Assembly: GCF_044987625.1 (NCBI RefSeq)
Contig: NZ_JBJDSB010000004.1
Span: 124,001-188,000, forward strand
Source: Desulfobaculum sp044987625
Lineage (GTDB): Bacteria > Desulfobacterota > Desulfovibrionia > Desulfovibrionales > Desulfovibrionaceae
Reading direction: 5' to 3'
DNA length: 64,000 nucleotides
A program made the position numbers and the translations under genes. Positions 16,787-25,291 of the stretch are shown here, piece after piece (position 1 is the first letter of the stretch; each line of letters begins with the position of its first letter). The notes under the pieces were generated by a model. The model worked only from the letters and a program-made list of their open reading frames with translations. It had not been told where the DNA came from and ran no database searches.

Positions 16787-17878
16787 ATGCAGGTGAAGAG
16801 ACGCCAATTTCTGCAGATGGCAGGGCTTATCCCGGCTTTGACGCTGGCGCGGCCTCGGCAGGTTCTTGGGGCGGTCGCAGGGCGGACGCGTTGGCGCATG
16901 GGTGTGCAGTGGACGGCGGACATGCCGCTTTTGACGCGCGGGGCCTTTGCCTTTGCGCGCGAGGTTGCCCTTGTGTCCGAATCGCGCCTGGCCATTGATG
17001 TGAACGTGGCGGGCGAGGGAGCACCGCCCGGAGGCATCCTTGCGCAGGTGGCGGCGGGCGAGTTGGACTGCGGGCACGTGCTTTTTAGCCACCAGCAGGG
17101 CACTGGCGCGGCGCTGGAGGTGTTTGCTTCGGTCCCCTTTGGGCTGGATGCAGCGGGCATGAATGCGTGGCTGTATCATGGCGGCGGGCTGCCACTGCTG
17201 CGCGAGGCGGCGCTGGAGCGCGGCGTTTTTGCCCTCCCCATGGGCGATACTGGCGGCGGACCCTTTGCATGGACGCGTGGCGTCGATGTCGCCACGGATG
17301 GCGTGAGCGGGCTGCGACTGCCGGCGCGCGGGCTCGGCGCCCGTGTGCTGGCCGCCGCCGGGGCGCAAGTGCCGGAGGGGCTGCCCGCAACCGGTGCGGC
17401 GATGAAGGCGGCATTTGCCTCACAGCACCTTGATGGGGCATGGTGGCATGGGCTCGCCTGCGAAATGGCCCTTGGTCTGGACGCGGCGGCGGACGCCGTG
17501 CTGTTGCCGGGATGGCTGCGGCCCTCGGAGCGCCTTGTCTTGATACTGAATAAGGCCGCGTATGAGGCGCTTCCCGCCGTGGTGCGGCATATGCTGGACG
17601 TGTGCGCCGCGCAGGCGGACCTGCGCATTCAGGCCGCGTGCCGCCACGCCGCCGCGGCGGGCTGGGCGGACCTGTTGCGGCGCAGGCCCGATATGCCACG
17701 ATATTTCCCGGCGCGGCAGCTTCGGAGGTTGCATGACGCGGCGGATGATGTTTTACAGACTGTGGCGGCCGGGGACGGATTGGCGTCCAAGGTGCTTGGG
17801 CAGTACCGTGCGGCGCTCCCGCGCGCGGGGCGTGGTGGCCGGTGGCCAGGAAACGGCGGGACCCGTGGGACCGCATGA
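16787..17878 (+). CDS. Tat-exported TRAP-type solute-binding protein (DctP-like)
   Basis: The protein of about 363 residues begins with a twin-arginine signal (KRRQFLQMAG, then hydrophobic residues). It resembles periplasmic binding proteins of TRAP carboxylate transporters: GLRLPARGLGARVLAAAGAQ is the family's conserved central segment, where an arginine normally contacts the substrate carboxylate. The ATG at 16787 is used here; a GTG at 16793 has better spacing to GGGAG and is equally possible. An upstream hydrophobic extension in frame lacks a proper start. No DctQ/DctM permease genes are adjacent. The next gene, a hydroxyacid dehydrogenase 27 bases on, hints at a hydroxyacid substrate. 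Confidence 0.75.
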   Translation: MQVKRRQFLQMAGLIPALTLARPRQVLGAVAGRTRWRMGVQWTADMPLLTRGAFAFAREVALVSESRLAIDVNVAGEGAPPGGILAQVAAGELDCGHVLFSHQQGTGAALEVFASVPFGLDAAGMNAWLYHGGGLPLLREAALERGVFALPMGDTGGGPFAWTRGVDVATDGVSGLRLPARGLGARVLAAAGAQVPEGLPATGAAMKAAFASQHLDGAWWHGLACEMALGLDAAADAVLLPGWLRPSERLVLILNKAAYEALPAVVRHMLDVCAAQADLRIQAACRHAAAAGWADLLRRRPDMPRYFPARQLRRLHDAADDVLQTVAAGDGLASKVLGQYRAALPRAGRGGRWPGNGGTRGTA

Positions 17879-17905
17879 CTCGAATTCTTACAAGGATGAC
17901 AACAG

Positions 17906-18880
17906 ATGAAGATCGTCGTTTTGGATGGACAGACGCTGAATCCGGGTGACAACCCGTGGCTTCCCATAGAAGAGTTGGGTGATGTGACCGTCTACCCCCG
18001 CACCGAGCCGGAGGACATCGTGGAGCGCGCTCAGGGCGCGCGCATGGTGCTCACCAACAAATCGGCGCTGACGGCGGATGTTATCGCCCAACTGCCGGAC
18101 ATGCGCTACATCGGCGTACTGGCCACAGGCTTTGACATGGTGGACCTTGAGGCCGCCGGACGGCGCGGCATACCCGTGTGCAACGTCCCCGGCTACGGCA
18201 CCAACGCCGTGGCGCAGTTTGTGTTTGCCATGATTTTGGAGCTGAACCACCGCGTGCGCGACCATGACCTCAGCGTCAAGGACGGCGACTGGGCGCGCAG
18301 TGAGGACTGGTGCTACTGGCGCTCGCCGCAGGTGGAATTGACGGGCCAGACCATGGGCGTTGTGGGCTTTGGCGCCATCGGCAGCCGCGTGTGCGAGCTT
18401 GCCCACGCCTTCGGCATGCGCGTGCTGGTGAATACCCGCACCCCCAAGCCCGTGCCGGACTACGCGCCCTTCAGCTACGCCTCCATCGAGCAGGTGTTTG
18501 AGCAGTCCGACGTGGTCAGCCTGCACTGCCCGCTGACGCCGGAGAATGAAGGCTTTGTGGATGAGGCGCTGCTTTCGCGCATGCGTCCGGACGCGCTGCT
18601 GGTGAATACCTCGCGCGGGCGGCTTATCAATGAACCTGACCTTGCCGCCGCACTGCATGCGCACAACCTTCGCGGCGCGGCGCTGGACGTGGTCTCCCAC
18701 GAGCCCATCGCCCCGGACAATCCGCTCCTCACCGCGCCGGGCTGCCTGTTGACCCCGCACATCGCGTGGGCGTCGCTGACCGCGCGGCAGAACCTGATGC
18801 GTCAGGCCGCCGCCAATATTCACGCCTTTCAGCAGGGCCGCCCCATTAACGTGGTCAACGGCGACCTGCTTGTGGGCTAG
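17906..18880 (+). CDS. D-2-hydroxyacid dehydrogenase (glycerate dehydrogenase-like)
   Basis: The 324-residue NAD-dependent enzyme interconverts a 2-oxoacid and a D-2-hydroxyacid, most likely hydroxypyruvate and glycerate. The dinucleotide-binding motif is VVGFGAIGSRV. The catalytic triad positions are visible as the arginine in NTSRGRLI, the glutamate in SHEPIA and the histidine in TPHIAW. The fingerprint LATGFDMVDLEAA is typical of this family. It follows the binding-protein gene on the same strand and is closed by a bidirectional terminator. Substrate assignment is tentative. Confidence 0.9.
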   Translation: MKIVVLDGQTLNPGDNPWLPIEELGDVTVYPRTEPEDIVERAQGARMVLTNKSALTADVIAQLPDMRYIGVLATGFDMVDLEAAGRRGIPVCNVPGYGTNAVAQFVFAMILELNHRVRDHDLSVKDGDWARSEDWCYWRSPQVELTGQTMGVVGFGAIGSRVCELAHAFGMRVLVNTRTPKPVPDYAPFSYASIEQVFEQSDVVSLHCPLTPENEGFVDEALLSRMRPDALLVNTSRGRLINEPDLAAALHAHNLRGAALDVVSHEPIAPDNPLLTAPGCLLTPHIAWASLTARQNLMRQAAANIHAFQQGRPINVVNGDLLVG

Positions 18881-18924
18881 TTCGCTCCCACGCGTTTTCA
18901 GCTCTTCCCGAGGGCAAGTGATAC

Positions 18925-18958
18925 GAAAAAAGCCCCCGCATATGCGGGGGCTTTTTTC
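18925..18958. terminator. Strong bidirectional terminator
   Basis: A perfect 16-bp stem (18925-18940 with 18943-18958) combines a GCCCCCGCA core with A-runs on the left and T-runs on the right. It can serve both the dehydrogenase gene and the convergent VanZ-like gene. Confidence 0.95.
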
Positions 18959-19000
18959 GTGGGCATCTGGCGCCGGCCACCTCGTTTGGGGCAGACCGGC

Positions 19001-19423
19001 TTAGTGCGCGGGGCTGCGCCGCGGCGCTTTGGCCGGGAGCGGCTCCACAAAGCGCAGGCGCAGGAAAAATCCAAAGCCGCCGCCAAGGGCGATGCCCAGC
19101 ATATTGGCCGCTGCATCCGCCAGCGTGCACCGGCGGTTTGGCAAAAAATTCTGCCAAAATTCAAGGGAAAAGCCGAGGAGCAACAGCACCAGAAGGGCGG
19201 CAAGGGCCACAGTGCGGGTGCGGAAGGCTGGCGCAGCCACGGTTGCCAGCATGGCGAAGGCCATGAAGTGGAGGACGTTGTCAAGCGAAACAGAGAAGAA
19301 CAGCGTCTTGTACGGCGGCATAAACCCGGAAAACAGGCTCACGGCCACCAGCGTGCAGATGCCAAGCACAAAAAGCAGGAAAAAGGCGCGCCGCAACAGC
19401 TCGCCATTGTGGGTATCATCCAT
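19001..19423 (-). CDS. VanZ-like membrane protein
   Basis: The 140-residue protein has four membrane segments. It carries the VanZ-like arrangement DNVLHFMAFAML (with the histidine), SLEFWQNFLPNR and ADAAANMLGIALG. VanZ-like domains occur in many bacteria, usually without a known role; in enterococci VanZ gives teicoplanin resistance. The ribosome-binding site is weak. It lies seven bases downstream of a 54-codon membrane-protein gene and is probably co-transcribed with it. Confidence 0.75.
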   Translation of the reverse strand: MDDTHNGELLRRAFFLLFVLGICTLVAVSLFSGFMPPYKTLFFSVSLDNVLHFMAFAMLATVAAPAFRTRTVALAALLVLLLLGFSLEFWQNFLPNRRCTLADAAANMLGIALGGGFGFFLRLRFVEPLPAKAPRRSPAH

Positions 19424-19430
19424 GCGGGAG

Positions 19431-19595
19431 TTAGCGGTCCTTTCTGCGTGTGATGAGGTAGCGCGTCAGACCGGCCAGCAGGCCGCCGGTCACGCCAAGG
19501 AAAAATGCCCGGGGCGGGTCGAAGTGGAAGGCGAATGTGGCGATGACCCCAAGGGCTCCGCCAATGAGCACGCCGCGAAACAAGGCTTCCTTCAT
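19431..19595 (-). CDS. Small two-segment membrane protein, unknown
   Basis: A 54-codon gene opens at an ATG with AGGA nine bases upstream. The product MKEALFRGVLIGGALG... has two hydrophobic, glycine-rich segments (about 5-24 and 28-46) and a basic tail (ITRRKDR). It overlaps nothing on its strand and sits just before the VanZ-like gene. No family recognised. Confidence 0.5.
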   Translation of the reverse strand: MKEALFRGVLIGGALGVIATFAFHFDPPRAFFLGVTGGLLAGLTRYLITRRKDR

Positions 19596-19708
19596 GAGTC
19601 GTCCTGTGGCTTTTGAGGTTTTTGGTGCAAGGCACCATACCTGTTTGTCCCGGCTTACGGAAGGGGGAAAGTTGGCGCTCCATCCCCCGGATTGGCGGCC
19701 GGCGGGGG

Positions 19709-20845
19709 CTAATAGGGGTAAAGGGTTTCGCCGTCCCAGTACTGGGTGTGGTTGTGGAAGGCTTTCCACGCAAACCACATGCAGTCCATGCCGGGCATGG
19801 GCGCAAGGCGCGTTTCCCGCAGGCGGCCCTGCACGGCCACGCCGTGGTGGTTCCACTGGGTGTGAGTTTCTGTGTCGCGGATAACGCCGTCCACCAGCTC
19901 GAAATGCAGGGGCCTGTCATTTACTGTGGCGGCAAAGGTGCGCACCGTGTCCAGTTGCGGGTCGTAGAAGGCGGCGACGGGATTGAGGCCGAACCCGAGG
20001 GTGACGGCCGTGGCGGCTTTCACGGCGTCCTTGTTGATGGCAAGGGCGGAGCCGCCATGGTCGGCAAGGCCTATGACGCGCGTTTTGGGGTGCACGCGGG
20101 TGTCCGTGTGCAGCAGGGGATAGTACGACCCCCCGGTGTCGTAGTAGGTGCCGCTGCGGCGGTAGGAGCCATACGGGTCGCGGCTGTAATTGACGTTCGG
20201 TCCGGAGCGAGGGCGCGAGAGCACCTGCGCGTCGGGGTAGACTTCCCGCGCGCGTTCCCATGTGGTCCACAGCAGGCCGAACCGCTGAAGGAATTCGCCC
20301 TTTACCGGGCCGTCGATGGCTTGGCCCAGAATCTGCGGCCAGCGCGCGCCGGTGGAGCGGTCGTAGAGGATGCGGTTGGAGTTGAGGAGCTGGTTGGTGG
20401 TGCCAAGGCTGGTGGCGTCGCCTTCAATGCGGCCAATGTAGCCGATGAGGCTGCCCGTGAAGGGGCAGTAGGTAACGCAGCGGAACTGCTCATCGCCCGC
20501 AATGTTGACCACCTCGTGCCGCAGCAGGACGAGGCGGGGATAGATGCGGACCTCGCCGTCCGGGGCTTCCTCCACAAAGACGACTTCGTCGCGCTCCAGC
20601 ACCAGCGAGGCGTTGGCTACGGAGATAAAGCGCGGACGGTCTACAGGACGGACAAGGTCGCGGGCTTGGTCGTCGCCGACGGTGTAGGCCTCAAAGGCCT
20701 TGAGGCGTTCCTCGGTGAGGGGGCGTGCGGTGGCGCAGGCGGGGTACAGCACCGCCGCCACGGCGAGTGCGGCAAGGGCGGCTGGGAAAAAACGCAGCAT
20801 TGCAAGGGGGATGAGTCTGTTTCGCATGGTGTTCTCTTCGGCCAT
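19709..20845 (-). CDS. DUF3179-domain exported protein
   Basis: The 378-residue product has an N-terminal signal peptide (hydrophobic LAALAVAAVLYPACATA). Next comes a DUF3179 domain, recognisable from VTYCPFTGSLIGYIG and LLNSNRILYDRSTGARWPQ. The C-terminus contains MWFAWKAFHNHTQYWD. Proteins of this family are exported and of unknown function. The first ATG (20845) has GGAG at good spacing; a second ATG six codons later would also work. Confidence 0.85.
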   Translation of the reverse strand: MAEENTMRNRLIPLAMLRFFPAALAALAVAAVLYPACATARPLTEERLKAFEAYTVGDDQARDLVRPVDRPRFISVANASLVLERDEVVFVEEAPDGEVRIYPRLVLLRHEVVNIAGDEQFRCVTYCPFTGSLIGYIGRIEGDATSLGTTNQLLNSNRILYDRSTGARWPQILGQAIDGPVKGEFLQRFGLLWTTWERAREVYPDAQVLSRPRSGPNVNYSRDPYGSYRRSGTYYDTGGSYYPLLHTDTRVHPKTRVIGLADHGGSALAINKDAVKAATAVTLGFGLNPVAAFYDPQLDTVRTFAATVNDRPLHFELVDGVIRDTETHTQWNHHGVAVQGRLRETRLAPMPGMDCMWFAWKAFHNHTQYWDGETLYPY

Positions 20846-21009
20846 AACAGACTCCGACTTTAGCCGTGGGCGGCGTTTCGCGCAAGGCGCAGGGCAAAAA
20901 TCGCCGCGCAGAGGGCAGATGCGGCACAGGCGACCCCCGCAGGGCGTACGCGGCGGGGCGTTATGTGCACGAGGCGGCGCGGCTCCGCCACCGGGGCGCG
21001 GATGGATGC

Positions 21010-21038
21010 ATCAGGGCCAACGCCGGGCTGGCCCTGAT
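21010..21038 (-). terminator. Possible terminator hairpin without T-run
   Basis: A perfect 10-bp stem (ATCAGGGCCA, 21010-21019 and 21029-21038) lies eight bases after the stop of the minus-strand gene at 21046. No run of T follows, so termination is uncertain. The remaining 20860-21009 holds nothing that I can support. Confidence 0.4.
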
Positions 21039-21045
21039 ACATAGG

Positions 21046-21621
21046 CTAGTTCCAGAACGTCTGCATGGACGTGGCGGAACCGGACAGCAGCATCTGGAAG
21101 GAGCCGCCGAACATATCGTCGCCGGTCTGGGCAAGGTAGGCGGCAAGGCCCGTGCGGGCGCGCATCACCTGCGGATTGTGGGCGGTCTTGAAGCCCATTT
21201 CCGTCATCTCGGCAATCTGGTTGTAGGCCTTAACCAACTGCGGATCGTCCTTGAAGAGCTGTTCGATGGCGTCGGCGTGCTCGTGGTCGCCGGCCACGAC
21301 AATATTGCCCTCTTCATCCTGGCGCAGGGAAAAATCTTCAATCTCCGAAAGGCCTTCGTCTTCCAGCCGCTTGTTCACGGTGTTCAGGAACACCTCGCGC
21401 ATGCTCTGCATCTGGGCCTGCAGGTCGTCGAGCACGTTGGTGGTGGGGCTGGTGCGGACCATGGCGCTGAGACGGTCACCCATGGAGGAGAAGGTCACGT
21501 CGTCAAGAGTGCGTTCCTCTTTGCCGCTCTGTTTGCGCGCGGCGGCTTCCTTGGATTCCTCGTCGCCGATTTTAACGGACATTTGGTTGGTCAGGCTGTT
21601 GTAGACGCCACTGATGGCCAT
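21046..21621 (-). CDS. Uncharacterised cytoplasmic protein
   Basis: The 191-residue acidic protein has no signal or membrane segment. It begins MAISGVYNSLTNQMSV and ends SATSMQTFWN. Its middle is helical and charged, with VLDDLQAQMQSMREVFLNTV. A perfect AAGGAG site precedes the ATG, and codon use is like that of its neighbours, so the gene is real. No family is recognised. It is separated from both neighbours and probably forms its own unit. Confidence 0.75.
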   Translation of the reverse strand: MAISGVYNSLTNQMSVKIGDEESKEAAARKQSGKEERTLDDVTFSSMGDRLSAMVRTSPTTNVLDDLQAQMQSMREVFLNTVNKRLEDEGLSEIEDFSLRQDEEGNIVVAGDHEHADAIEQLFKDDPQLVKAYNQIAEMTEMGFKTAHNPQVMRARTGLAAYLAQTGDDMFGGSFQMLLSGSATSMQTFWN

Positions 21622-21715
21622 ATGCGTATCTCCTTCTTCTTTTGGTGGTAAAAGTTGCCGCTGTGGCGGCTTAAGGGGGTGAAATGCATAAGGCGGGCCA
21701 ATGTGCGCCGCCCAT

Positions 21716-21743
21716 AAAAAAGGCCACCCCCGAAGGGGTGGCC
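21716..21743 (-). terminator. Terminator of the first NhaC-type gene
   Basis: On the minus strand a 9-bp stem (GGCCACCCC, 21722-21730 and 21735-21743) with loop TTCG is followed by six T (21716-21721). It lies 28 bases after the stop at 21772. Confidence 0.92.
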
Positions 21744-21771
21744 AAAGAGCCTGTGGTGTTTGCGGAGCGGG

Positions 21772-23496
21772 TTAGGCTTCGACCCGTTTACCAGCCACCC
21801 GCACCAACACAACGATGGCGACAAGGCCGGCAGGCAGCACGATCTCGATAGGCAGGCCAAGGCCAGCCGGGATGTAGCCAAAGAGGATGGTCACGGAGGC
21901 GACGGAAAGCGCGTAGACAATCTGCGTTCTGACGTGGTCCAGATGGTCGCACGCCGAACCCATGGAGGACAGGATGGTGGTGTCCGAGATGGGCGAGCAG
22001 TGGTCGCCGAAGATGGCGCCGGTCAGCACCGCGCCAATGTTCATGATGACGTAGCTGTGTTCGGGGTTGATGGCGTAGGCCAGCGGAATGGCCAGCGGCA
22101 TCAGAATGCCCATGGTGCCGTAGGACGTGCCCGTGGCAAAGGAGATGAACGACCCCAAGATGAAGATGATGGACGAGAGCAAAAACGCCGGAATGGCGTC
22201 CGACAGCACCTGCACAAGGTAGGTGGCGGTGCCCAGCTCCTTGATGATGGCGGACAGCGACCACGCCAGCAGCAGGATAACGGCGGTGATGTTTAGCGAC
22301 TTCACGCCCTGCACCCAAATGGACACGGCCTGTTCCAGCTTCAGGATGCCCCGGCAGATGCCGATAAGCACGGCAAGAATGCCCGCGATGAGCGCCGCCT
22401 GGAAGAGCACCACAGAGGCGTCGGATGCGCCGAAGCACTCCTGAATCACGCGGAAGGACAGGGGCGACTCCTTCACCATGGCGATGATTGCGGCGTCGCT
22501 CCCGGCCATGATGACATCGCGGCCGTTGAAGTAGAAGCCAAGGAAGGCTGCCACGATAAGCGTGCCAATGGGGATGATGGCGTACCAGATGCTGGGCGTG
22601 ATGTTGGGGTCGGGCTCCAGTCCGGTGGCTTCATCGGCAACCATGGGCTTGGCGTCGTCGCCGAGCACCTTGCCGGATGTGCGGGCGCGCATCTCGGCCT
22701 TGCGCATGGGACCAAACTCGCGCAGCAGGAAGATGGTGGCGATGATAAAGCACAGGATGAAGATATTGTAGAAGCGGTAGGGGATGGTCTCCACAAACGC
22801 GCCGTAGGCGTTGGCTTCAATGCCAACGGCCTGGAAGCCGTCGCGGATGAGGCCAATCTCGTAGGCCACCCAGGTGGAAATGAGGGCAATGCCCGCGATG
22901 GGCGCGGCGGTGGCGTCGATGATAAAGGCCAGCTTCTCGCGCGAGACCTTCATCTTGTCCGTAACCGGACGCATGATGGGGCCAACGGTCAGGGAGTTGG
23001 CGTAGTCGTCAAAGAAGATGAGGATGCCAAGAATCCACGTCACAAACTGCGAGCTGCGCGGGGAGTTGGCGCGGCGGGCGAGGGCTTCGGCAATGGCCTT
23101 GGCGCCGCCCATTTTGGACACAACGGCAATCATGCCGCCGATGGCAAGGCACTGCAGGACGATGCCCGCGTTCCACGGGTCCGCCAGCGAGGCAAGAATC
23201 TCGTTGGACAGGCGCAGGAAGCCATGAACAATGCCGTTGTAGATGTTAAATCCCTTGCTCTCCAGCATGAAACAGCCGGAAAAGACGCCAATGAACAGGG
23301 AGAAGATGACGTTCTTCGTCATGAAGGCCAACACGATGGCGACAAACGGGGGGATAAGCGTCCACGCCCCGTAGTATTTCGCGTTGACCGGGCCGAGGCT
23401 GGCGTCAGCGGCGAAGGCGTATCCGGAAAGCAGTGTGACAAGTGCCACGGCCAGCGCCATGACGGTGGGAATCCTGTGCATCAGTCTTTGTCCCAT
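21772..23496 (-). CDS. NhaC-family Na+/H+ antiporter with N-terminal signal-like segment
   Basis: The 574-residue inner-membrane protein belongs to the NhaC-type antiporter group. Recognisable segments are ILIFFDDYANSLTVGP and, near the C-terminus, GDHCSPISDTTILSSMGS. An N-terminal stretch ending GYAFAADASLG looks like a cleavable signal peptide placed before the first transporter helix. The start MGQRLMHR is preceded by GAGAGG. It would exchange Na+ (or an organic substrate, as in related amino-acid antiporters) for protons. A second NhaC-type gene lies 199 bases upstream; the gap holds no clear signal. Confidence 0.9.
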   Translation of the reverse strand: MGQRLMHRIPTVMALAVALVTLLSGYAFAADASLGPVNAKYYGAWTLIPPFVAIVLAFMTKNVIFSLFIGVFSGCFMLESKGFNIYNGIVHGFLRLSNEILASLADPWNAGIVLQCLAIGGMIAVVSKMGGAKAIAEALARRANSPRSSQFVTWILGILIFFDDYANSLTVGPIMRPVTDKMKVSREKLAFIIDATAAPIAGIALISTWVAYEIGLIRDGFQAVGIEANAYGAFVETIPYRFYNIFILCFIIATIFLLREFGPMRKAEMRARTSGKVLGDDAKPMVADEATGLEPDPNITPSIWYAIIPIGTLIVAAFLGFYFNGRDVIMAGSDAAIIAMVKESPLSFRVIQECFGASDASVVLFQAALIAGILAVLIGICRGILKLEQAVSIWVQGVKSLNITAVILLLAWSLSAIIKELGTATYLVQVLSDAIPAFLLSSIIFILGSFISFATGTSYGTMGILMPLAIPLAYAINPEHSYVIMNIGAVLTGAIFGDHCSPISDTTILSSMGSACDHLDHVRTQIVYALSVASVTILFGYIPAGLGLPIEIVLPAGLVAIVVLVRVAGKRVEA

Positions 23497-23695
23497 TGGA
23501 AATGAACCTCTCTTAAGCTCTTGAGCGTGCTGTGCGCGTATGTGCGCGGTCATAATGAAACCATTGTGCAAACACCACGGGGCAATAGCCCAAAAGCGCG
23601 GCCCGGAGGGGTACTCCGGACCACGCTGATCGGCTGGCTCTTCTTAGCGGGGCGCCGCGCGTGTCAGACGCGGCGCAGTACGCATAGCCTTTCGG

Positions 23696-25006
23696 CTACC
23701 GTTTTCGAGATTTGGGAAAGCCGAGCAGGATGCTCAGCACGGCTGCTGCTGCGAGAATGAAGCAGTAGTACATGTTCCCCACGATATCGAGGGGAGAGAT
23801 GGCGGCGATGGAGCCGGCGAGGAGGATCTGCGCGCTGTAGGGAATAAGCCCCTGAACCACGCAGGAGAAGATGTCGAGAAGGCTGGCGCTGCGGCGCACG
23901 TCAAGGTCCGTCTTGGTGGCGATTTCCTTGGCGACACCGCCGGTGACAATGATAGCCACGGTGTTGTTGGCGGTGCAGCAGTTCACAAGGGAGACCAGAG
24001 CGCTGATGGACAGCTCTCCGGCGCGCTTGCTGCGGCTGCCCTTGGTCAGGCGCTCGATAAAGTTCAAGATGGCCGTAATGCCGCCACCCTTCTTGATGAG
24101 CGCGCTCAGGCCGCCAATCATCAGCGACAGCACAAGAATCTCATGCATGCCGGTAAAGCCGCTGTAAATGTCCTTGGACAGCTGCAGCAGGGAGTAGGCG
24201 TCCATGTACAGCAGGCCCACACCACCAGCCAGCGCAATGCCAACGGACAGAACGATAAAGACGTTCATGCCGCTCAGCGCAAGGCCAAGCACCGCAATGT
24301 AGGGCAGGACCTTGACGAGCTCATAGCTGCCCTCGGAGTGCACGTGGCCGCTCACGCCAAGCACAGCGAAGATGATAACGCTGATGATGGCGGCGGGCAG
24401 GGCGATGAGGAAGTTCATCTTGAACTTGTCCTGCATGTTGCAGCCCTGTGTGCGGGTGGCGGCGATGGTGGTGTCGGATATCATGGAAAGGTTGTCGCCG
24501 AACATGGCGCCGCCAACAACGGCGCCCATCAGCATAGCAAGGGAGATGTCTGTTTTGGCGGCCACGCCAACGGCGATGGGTGCTACGGCCGCAATGGTCC
24601 CCATGGATGTGCCCATGGCGGTTGAAATAAACGCGCCAATAACGAAAAGACCGGGCAGAACCATGGTAGCCGGAACGATGGAAAGACCAAGATTCACCGT
24701 GGACTCAACGCCGCCAACAGCGCTGGCGACGGAGGCGAAGGCACCCGCAAGCAGGTAGATCATGCACATGGTGACGATGCTGTACTCGCCTGCGCCTTCG
24801 ATGAATGTGCCGATACTTTCGGACGTCTTTTCCCGAGCCAACAGGACCGCGAGAACAATGGCCGGTAAAATGGCCACCGTCGCAGACACCTGATAAAAGG
24901 CCATCTCCGTACCCGAAATGGTCAACCAGACCCCGGTACCGATGAAGATGACCAGAAATACCGCCAGCGGTAGCAGCGCCAGCGCATTCCCCTTGCCTGA
25001 ATTCAT
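23696..25006 (-). CDS. NhaC-family antiporter
   Basis: The 436-residue membrane protein has about eleven hydrophobic segments and the NhaC features GDNLSMISDTTIAATRTQG and LVNCCTANNTVAIIVTG. It lacks the signal-like extension of its neighbour and is shorter, so the two are distant paralogues rather than a recent duplication. The start MNSGKGNAL has GGAAGG eight bases upstream. The ion or substrate (Na+/H+, or malate/lactate as in some members) cannot be settled. Confidence 0.9.
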   Translation of the reverse strand: MNSGKGNALALLPLAVFLVIFIGTGVWLTISGTEMAFYQVSATVAILPAIVLAVLLAREKTSESIGTFIEGAGEYSIVTMCMIYLLAGAFASVASAVGGVESTVNLGLSIVPATMVLPGLFVIGAFISTAMGTSMGTIAAVAPIAVGVAAKTDISLAMLMGAVVGGAMFGDNLSMISDTTIAATRTQGCNMQDKFKMNFLIALPAAIISVIIFAVLGVSGHVHSEGSYELVKVLPYIAVLGLALSGMNVFIVLSVGIALAGGVGLLYMDAYSLLQLSKDIYSGFTGMHEILVLSLMIGGLSALIKKGGGITAILNFIERLTKGSRSKRAGELSISALVSLVNCCTANNTVAIIVTGGVAKEIATKTDLDVRRSASLLDIFSCVVQGLIPYSAQILLAGSIAAISPLDIVGNMYYCFILAAAAVLSILLGFPKSRKR

Positions 25007-25221
25007 TGGAAAAACCTTCCCTTGATGCAGACCCCGCATGCGCGGGGGCTAAACGTGAAAATTGCTGTGTCAAGACCCAAAAGACGACATGAGTACGCCG
25101 AGATTCTGTAAAATGCAAGTGCGCTCCGTTGCAGAAAGCGCGGTGGCACTGTCGGCAGTCGCGAGGTGCGGGCGTAGTGCATTTCTGCCGGGTCGTGCGG
25201 GCAAATCCGGGCCGTGGATGC

Positions 25222-25263
25222 AAAAGCGCGCCGGATGCAACGGCAGTTGCCATCCGGCGCGCT
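25222..25263 (-). terminator. Terminator of the Usp-BCCT unit
   Basis: On the minus strand a 13-bp perfect stem (25225-25237 with 25251-25263) is followed by TTTT (25222-25225). It starts 29 bases after the BCCT stop. The rest of 25007-25291 shows no gene. Confidence 0.85.
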
Positions 25264-25291
25264 GTGTTTTGCGTGGTTTTCCTCCGCCGCG

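Noticed and set aside
20860..21042. Short minus-strand frame between the DUF3179 gene and the unknown 191-residue gene
   Set aside because: It begins inside a hairpin, has no ribosome-binding site, and only its last 30 residues look hydrophobic. Too weak to call.
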